Origin: CAZAGA01 sp041912175
Lineage (GTDB): Bacteria > Chloroflexota > Anaerolineae > Anaerolineales > UBA4823
Direction: 5' to 3'
Length of the DNA stretch: 9,252 nucleotides
Assembly: GCA_041912175.1 (NCBI GenBank)
Contig: JAYRNN010000036.1
Location: forward strand, 1 to 9,252
Below are positions 6,343-9,252 of this stretch, piece after piece (the first letter of the stretch is position 1; each line of letters begins with the position of its first letter). The notes under the pieces were generated by a model that worked only from the letters and a program-made list of their open reading frames with translations, was not told where the DNA came from and ran no database searches. A program made the position numbers and the translations under genes.

Positions 6343-7188
6343 TCATCGTTGTTCCACCCAAATCATCCCTGCGCACACTTTCACCACCGGCCCGCTCAGG
6401 GTGATCATCCCGTCCTCGCCAATGGCTACCTGCAGCGTCCCACCGGGCATGTGCACGCCCACCTGCGCCGCGCACCAGCCCAGTCGGTATGCGGCCGCCG
6501 TCGCCGCGCAGGAGCTGCTGCCCGAGGCCAGCGTATATCCCGCGCCGCGCTCCCAGATCTCGATGCGCAATTCTTCCCGGTTGATCACCTGCAGGAATTG
6601 CACGTTCGTACGCCTGGGGAAGTTGGCGTGGTTTTCGATCAACGGTCCCAGGCGCTGCGCTTCGCTGGCCGTGACCGGCTGGTCCAACACGACGCAGTGC
6701 GGGTTGCCGAGCGTCACCGCGCAATAGCGGATGATCCTCTCGCCGGTGTCGAGCTGCTCGTCGATCACCTCGCGCCGCTCGCCGCTGACCGGGATAGCCT
6801 GGCTGTCAAAACTCGCCCGGCCCATCTCCACCCGTACGCGCTGCCCGTCTGGAGCCACCTGGCAGTTCACGATCCCCCCGGGCGTTTCGACGCTGAAAGC
6901 CGCCTCCCCCACCAGCCCTCGCTCCCAAAGGCGCCGCGCAAAGATGCGCAGGCCGTTGCCGCTCTTCTCCGCTTCCGAGCCATCCGGGTTGAAGATGCGC
7001 AAGCCAAACTGCGCCCCCCTGGCGGGCAGCGGGCCGAGCAGGATGCCATCGCTGCCCACACCGTAATGCCGGTCGCAAATCAAGCGCGCCAACTCGGCCG
7101 TCAGCGCGCCGGGCAGCGCGCTGGGCTCGATGACCAGGTAGTCGTTGCCCAGGCCGTGATATTTGGTAAAAGCCACGCGCTCAGACAA
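6343..7188 (-). CDS. dapF: Diaminopimelate epimerase family protein with both catalytic Cys replaced by Ser
   Basis: DapF normally interconverts LL- and meso-diaminopimelate using two Cys as acid and base, for lysine and peptidoglycan synthesis. The 281-residue protein has the full two-lobed DapF layout. Substrate-binding positions are kept: Asn15 in HGLGNDY, Asn67 in NPDGSEAE, Asn162 in GNPH, Asn195 in RTNVQF, and Glu213-Arg214 in WERG. Yet the first catalytic Cys (normally E-M-C-G-N-G) is Ser76 in EKSGNG, and the second (normally L-A-C-G-T-G) is Ser222 in YTLASGSSSCAA; the structural Cys five residues later remains (Cys227). The codons AGC and TCG are unambiguous. The start is TTG with GAGGG seven bases upstream; the later GTG at codon 5 is too far from it. 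Possibly a sluggish or inactive epimerase, or an enzyme with other chemistry on a DAP-like amino acid. The symbol denotes family only. Confidence 0.88.
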   Translation of the reverse strand: MSERVAFTKYHGLGNDYLVIEPSALPGALTAELARLICDRHYGVGSDGILLGPLPARGAQFGLRIFNPDGSEAEKSGNGLRIFARRLWERGLVGEAAFSVETPGGIVNCQVAPDGQRVRVEMGRASFDSQAIPVSGERREVIDEQLDTGERIIRYCAVTLGNPHCVVLDQPVTASEAQRLGPLIENHANFPRRTNVQFLQVINREELRIEIWERGAGYTLASGSSSCAATAAAYRLGWCAAQVGVHMPGGTLQVAIGEDGMITLSGPVVKVCAGMIWVEQR

Positions 7189-7195
7189 ATTTCAT

Positions 7196-7200
7196 CCCTC
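7196..7200 (-). promoter_or_regulatory. Shine-Dalgarno GAGGG that decides the TTG start of the DapF-like gene
   Basis: On the minus strand GAGAGAGGG ends seven bases before the TTG at 7188. An ATG overlapping the spacer (7195-7193) is out of frame and stops after four codons, so TTG is the best start. Confidence 0.6.
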
Positions 7201-7209
7201 TCTCTTTTT

Positions 7210-7238
7210 CAAAGACCCAGATTTCGTCTGGGTCTTTG
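7210..7238 (-). terminator. Perfect 12-bp hairpin between the COG1839 and DapF-like genes
   Basis: CAAAGACCCAGA and its exact complement TCTGGGTCTTTG flank a five-base loop (CGAAA on the minus strand). The stem starts seven bases after the COG1839 stop and ends 21 bases before the TTG of the DapF-like gene, whose Shine-Dalgarno follows directly. Position fits an intrinsic terminator for the upstream genes, but no U-tract follows on either strand: AAAAAGAGAG comes next on the minus strand, and the only U-rich part is UCUUU inside the stem. It may be a weak or bidirectional terminator, or an intercistronic mRNA processing or stability hairpin. Confidence 0.5.
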
Positions 7239-7245
7239 AGACAGG

Positions 7246-7746
7246 CTAAGATTTATAGCCGATCATCCGCAAAAAGCCCTTCCGCCAGGCGATGTCCTCC
7301 TCGCCCTCCAGCCCCTTGGGCGAGAACCCATCGATCACACCCAGGATCCCCCGCCCCTGATCGCTGACCGCCAGCGCCACCTGGGTTGGATTGGCCGTGG
7401 CGCAGAAGATACGGCACACTTCGGGGGCAGCCTTAACCGCGTTGAGGACGTTTACCGGATAAAAGCCCTCCCCCAGGAAGATCACAAAAGAATGCCCGGC
7501 GCTCAAATCCAGGGCGGCTTTTTGGGCCAGGGCGATGAGCTGCGGGTCGTTGCCGCTCCAGCGCACCAGGCATTTCCCAGAAGCCTCGCAGAAGGCCAGG
7601 CCGAATTGGATCCCCGGCACGCTGGTGACCAGGATTTCGTGCAGATCTTCGACGGTCTTAATAAAATGACTTTGTCCCAGGATGAAATTAATCTCTTCCG
7701 GTTTTTCGATCGGGATCACCGTAATCGTATAAGGAATATTTTGCAT
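7246..7746 (-). CDS. Adenosine-specific kinase family protein (COG1839, PF04008)
   Basis: 166 residues, close to the usual length of this small single-domain family, whose name comes from an archaeal member reported to bind or phosphorylate adenosine; its cellular role is poorly known. Nearly the whole protein follows the family pattern: ILGQSHFIKTVEDLHEILV at 22-40, SVPGIQFGLAFCEASG at 42-57, CLVRWSGND at 59-67, AGHSFVIFL at 83-91, PVNVLNAVK at 97-105, EVCRIFCATANP at 109-120, GRGILGVIDG at 131-140 and the WRKGFLRMIGYK C-terminus. The frame stays open further upstream, to 8106, but that part overlaps the reductase gene and is not family-like; the ATG at 7746 has GGAG six bases before it. It follows the reductase gene by 26 bases and is probably cotranscribed with it. 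No signal or membrane segment. Confidence 0.9.
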   Translation of the reverse strand: MQNIPYTITVIPIEKPEEINFILGQSHFIKTVEDLHEILVTSVPGIQFGLAFCEASGKCLVRWSGNDPQLIALAQKAALDLSAGHSFVIFLGEGFYPVNVLNAVKAAPEVCRIFCATANPTQVALAVSDQGRGILGVIDGFSPKGLEGEEDIAWRKGFLRMIGYKS

Positions 7747-7772
7747 CTCGCACTCCACTTCAACCAGGTACT

Positions 7773-8846
7773 TTATGGATCGGCGCGTCGACCGCGCAAC
7801 AACCATACGCCATACAGCAAACCCGCCGCTGCCGCCAGGGCTCCTACACCTACCCAGACCCCGCGCCAGTCCATGGGTAATTCCTGGCTGCCCGCCGGCA
7901 GGGTGCGTGCGTTCGGCCGGGTCGCCAGGATCAATCGATCCAGGTGCGGGGTGATGATGTTTGCTTTGCAAGCCAGGGCGGTAAATTCTCGTCCGAGCTG
8001 GTTTAGCTCCGGCCGGACCCCCTCCGCATGGATCAGCGCAGATGAGAGCAGCGGATTCCGCAGCATGCGCGCCAGGAAGACAACCAGCAAGGGCTCCGGC
8101 GTCCATAAAAATATTTTCAATCGCGGCGGTAATATCGGGATGCGGTACGCCCGAAGCACTTGCAGGGCTTCGCGCGCTCCGCGGGCGAACATGATCAGCG
8201 TATCCCGCGTCTCTGGCATGTACTCCAAATTACATCCCGAGAGATAGTATGCCCCGCCCAGCGACAGGATCAGTGCGGCATGGCATTTTAACCAGGCCTC
8301 GATATTCGGGCTGATCTGCACTGGCAGGCCGCAGTTTTCGAAGACCGCCGCCAATTCGATCAAGCGCGGCGTCGTGCTCCCGTCTAATTCGCCGATATAA
8401 GAAGTCGATTTGCGATCGCCGACCTCGGCGCCGGCGTAAGCCACCGGCCCATCGATCTTGCCCACCGCCATTAAGAACCCCAAGAGCAGCCGTTCGCTGC
8501 CAATGGCGGACGCCAGTTCTCCACCCCCGGCCACGTTGTTGCCCATGAACAAGATATTGGGGACCTTCTGGTTCGCCGCCAGGATGGGCAGAATCTCGGG
8601 CAGATCTTGTTTTCCCATCACCACGATGATCCAATCGTAATCGTCTTCTGCAGCCAGGCCGGCCACTACCGGCACTTTGAAGCTGCGCCGTTCCCTCGTG
8701 AAAAGATCTTCCAGGATCACCCCATTCTGTTGCAGGTCTGCCAGCCGTTTGCCGCGCGCCAGCAAAGCCGTCTGCTGCCCTGAAATGTGCAGCCGGACGG
8801 CCAACAAGCTGCCAAGCGCTCCGGCGCCGTAAACAAGAATTTTCAT
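7773..8846 (-). CDS. Ketopantoate reductase (ApbA/PanE)-like protein with C-terminal membrane segment
   Basis: 357 residues, about 50 longer than classical PanE, the NADPH-dependent reductase of ketopantoate in pantothenate/CoA synthesis. The N-terminal Rossmann domain opens with MKILVYGAGALGSLLAVRL (G-x-G-x-x-G). Asn103/104 in MGNNVAGGG fall near the substrate Asn of PanE; Lys187 in EAWLKCHAAL fits the catalytic Lys; SSALIHAEGVRPEL (268-281) carries the Ser and Glu expected in the C-terminal helical domain. These suggest a working 2-keto acid or aldehyde reductase, but many paralogues do not use ketopantoate, so panE is not claimed. After residue 325 comes a hydrophobic stretch, about 329-350 (GVWVGVGALAAAAGLLYGVW), ending in LLRGRRADP: a probable membrane anchor absent from textbook PanE. 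ATG with AGGAGG four bases upstream. It lies 15 bases after the winged-helix gene and 26 bases before the COG1839 gene. Confidence 0.83.
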   Translation of the reverse strand: MKILVYGAGALGSLLAVRLHISGQQTALLARGKRLADLQQNGVILEDLFTRERRSFKVPVVAGLAAEDDYDWIIVVMGKQDLPEILPILAANQKVPNILFMGNNVAGGGELASAIGSERLLLGFLMAVGKIDGPVAYAGAEVGDRKSTSYIGELDGSTTPRLIELAAVFENCGLPVQISPNIEAWLKCHAALILSLGGAYYLSGCNLEYMPETRDTLIMFARGAREALQVLRAYRIPILPPRLKIFLWTPEPLLVVFLARMLRNPLLSSALIHAEGVRPELNQLGREFTALACKANIITPHLDRLILATRPNARTLPAGSQELPMDWRGVWVGVGALAAAAGLLYGVWLLRGRRADP

Positions 8847-8850
8847 CGCG

Positions 8851-8856
8851 CCTCCT
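8851..8856 (-). promoter_or_regulatory. Shine-Dalgarno AGGAGG of the reductase-like gene
   Basis: AGGAGG on the minus strand with a four-base spacer (CGCG) before the ATG at 8846-8844, inside the 15-base gap after the winged-helix gene. A strong, slightly close site that fixes the start. Confidence 0.65.
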
Positions 8857-8861
8857 GGATG

Positions 8862-9251
8862 CTATCCCAAATCTTTTTGGCTCAATTCATTTTTTAAAGC
8901 GCTGAGCAGGCAAGCCAGCTCCGCTTTTTCGACCGTTGAAAGGCAGCCCCACGGGGTGTAGAAATACAGGTCGGTGTCGGCCTCGATCTGCTGGCGAAAG
9001 GTATGCCCCTGGGTGGTGAGCTGTAGCTTTTGATCTGTCCCTTCTAAATATCCACGTTGGCGAAGCTCTTGTAAATACTGCCTGTAATCATGCAGCGCAA
9101 ACCCGCGCACGGCCAGCCGGTCGAATATCCCTTCCAACGAATCCGCCTCCCCGCGCCACACCAGGGTCAGCGCCTCGAGCGCCGGGGCGCTTAAGCCGCT
9201 GGGCTGCCAGGCAGCCAGGTGCGCATCGTCTCGATAGCCGCGCAAGCAGGA
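8862..9251 (-). CDS. C-terminal part of an SCO6745-like (HTH_67) winged-helix protein, 5' end outside the window
   Basis: At least 129 residues are visible and the frame is open to the right edge, so the start lies outside; the in-frame TTG at 9245 is probably an internal Leu codon. The segment LRGYRDDAHLAAWQPSGLS, followed by helices, a winged-helix-like stretch (YLQELRQRGYLEGTDQKLQL, then TTQGHTFRQQIEADTD) and TPWGCLSTVEKAELACLLSAL, matches my memory of the C-terminal half of the SCO6745 family, annotated as helix-turn-helix proteins and common in actinobacteria; family members are roughly 280 residues. The R-x-x-I-E-x-x-T-D signature and the following P-W are the strongest points. DNA binding and any regulatory target are unproven. 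Its stop lies 15 bases before the reductase ATG, so it probably heads or joins that operon. Confidence 0.62.
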   Translation of the reverse strand, partial: SCLRGYRDDAHLAAWQPSGLSAPALEALTLVWRGEADSLEGIFDRLAVRGFALHDYRQYLQELRQRGYLEGTDQKLQLTTQGHTFRQQIEADTDLYFYTPWGCLSTVEKAELACLLSALKNELSQKDLG

Positions 9252-9252
9252 A

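Noticed and set aside
6343..7188. DapF-like gene as a decaying pseudogene or frameshifted copy
   Set aside because: The frame is full length, all other conserved residues are kept, and the changes at the two Cys positions are clean Ser substitutions with normal codons.
6343..7188. DapF-like gene as a PhzF or PrpF isomerase instead
   Set aside because: HGLGND, NPDGSEAE, RTNVQF and WERGAG are DapF-type motifs in DapF order and spacing; PhzF and PrpF do not carry this set.
6349..7239. A 296-codon open frame on the plus strand opposite the DapF-like gene
   Set aside because: It exactly mirrors a GC-rich conserved gene, its protein is rich in Arg, His, Pro and Ala with no family pattern, and it has no plausible ribosome site. 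Typical antisense frame of a high-GC gene.
7747..8106. Upstream extension of the COG1839 frame by 120 codons
   Set aside because: It overlaps the reductase gene in another frame, reads as Pro/Gly/Ala-rich noise, and the family length and Shine-Dalgarno both place the start at 7746.
7492..8247. A 251-codon open frame on the plus strand across the COG1839 and reductase genes
   Set aside because: It spans two recognised genes on the other strand and carries no family signature.
1..9252. CRISPR array, tRNA, rRNA, insertion sequence or integrase
   Set aside because: No direct repeat arrays, tRNA-like cloverleaf, transposase motif or terminal inverted repeats were seen by eye; almost all of the window is accounted for by genes.

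Overview
The window looks like a chromosomal segment of a GC-rich bacterium. Chloroflexota (Anaerolineae-like) is my best guess: two gene families I associate mainly with archaea and a few bacterial phyla (COG2521 methyltransferase, COG1839 adenosine-specific kinase) sit next to ordinary bacterial genes, and TTG starts with strong Shine-Dalgarno sequences recur. The phylum is inferred; there is no rRNA or other marker here. I see no tRNA, rRNA, insertion sequence, integrase or CRISPR array.

Layout. One gene runs rightward: the 3' part of a COG2521-type SAM methyltransferase (left edge to 677). Everything else runs leftward, in transcription order from the right edge: the C-terminal end of an SCO6745-like winged-helix protein (8862-edge), a ketopantoate-reductase-like protein with an added C-terminal membrane segment (7773-8846), a COG1839 protein (7246-7746), a perfect 12-bp hairpin (7210-7238), a DapF-family protein (6343-7188), a trypsin-fold protein with an unknown C-terminal half (4703-6325), a CDP-alcohol phosphatidyltransferase (3990-4691), a 100-bp gap, then a SIS-domain sugar-phosphate enzyme (2804-3889), an MFS transporter (1618-2817) and a PfkB sugar-phosphate kinase (670-1596). 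The last gene meets the methyltransferase tail to tail with an 8-bp overlap.

How the genes may work together. SIS enzyme, transporter and kinase form a compact sugar or amino-sugar catabolic operon: uptake, conversion of a (possibly aminated) sugar 6-phosphate to a ketose 6-phosphate, and phosphorylation to a 1,6-bisphosphate for an aldolase not seen here. DapF-like protein, trypsin-fold protein and phosphatidyltransferase form a second tightly packed run. Two of its members lack textbook catalytic residues. The DapF-like protein has Ser where both catalytic Cys should be, while its substrate-binding residues are kept. The trypsin-fold protein has lost the His and Ser of its triad. The latter is coupled to a membrane lipid headgroup synthase through a Shine-Dalgarno that shares a base with its stop codon, and the pair has visibly lower GC in places. 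This pseudoprotease/lipid-synthase pair is the best candidate here for an undescribed system; its function is unknown.
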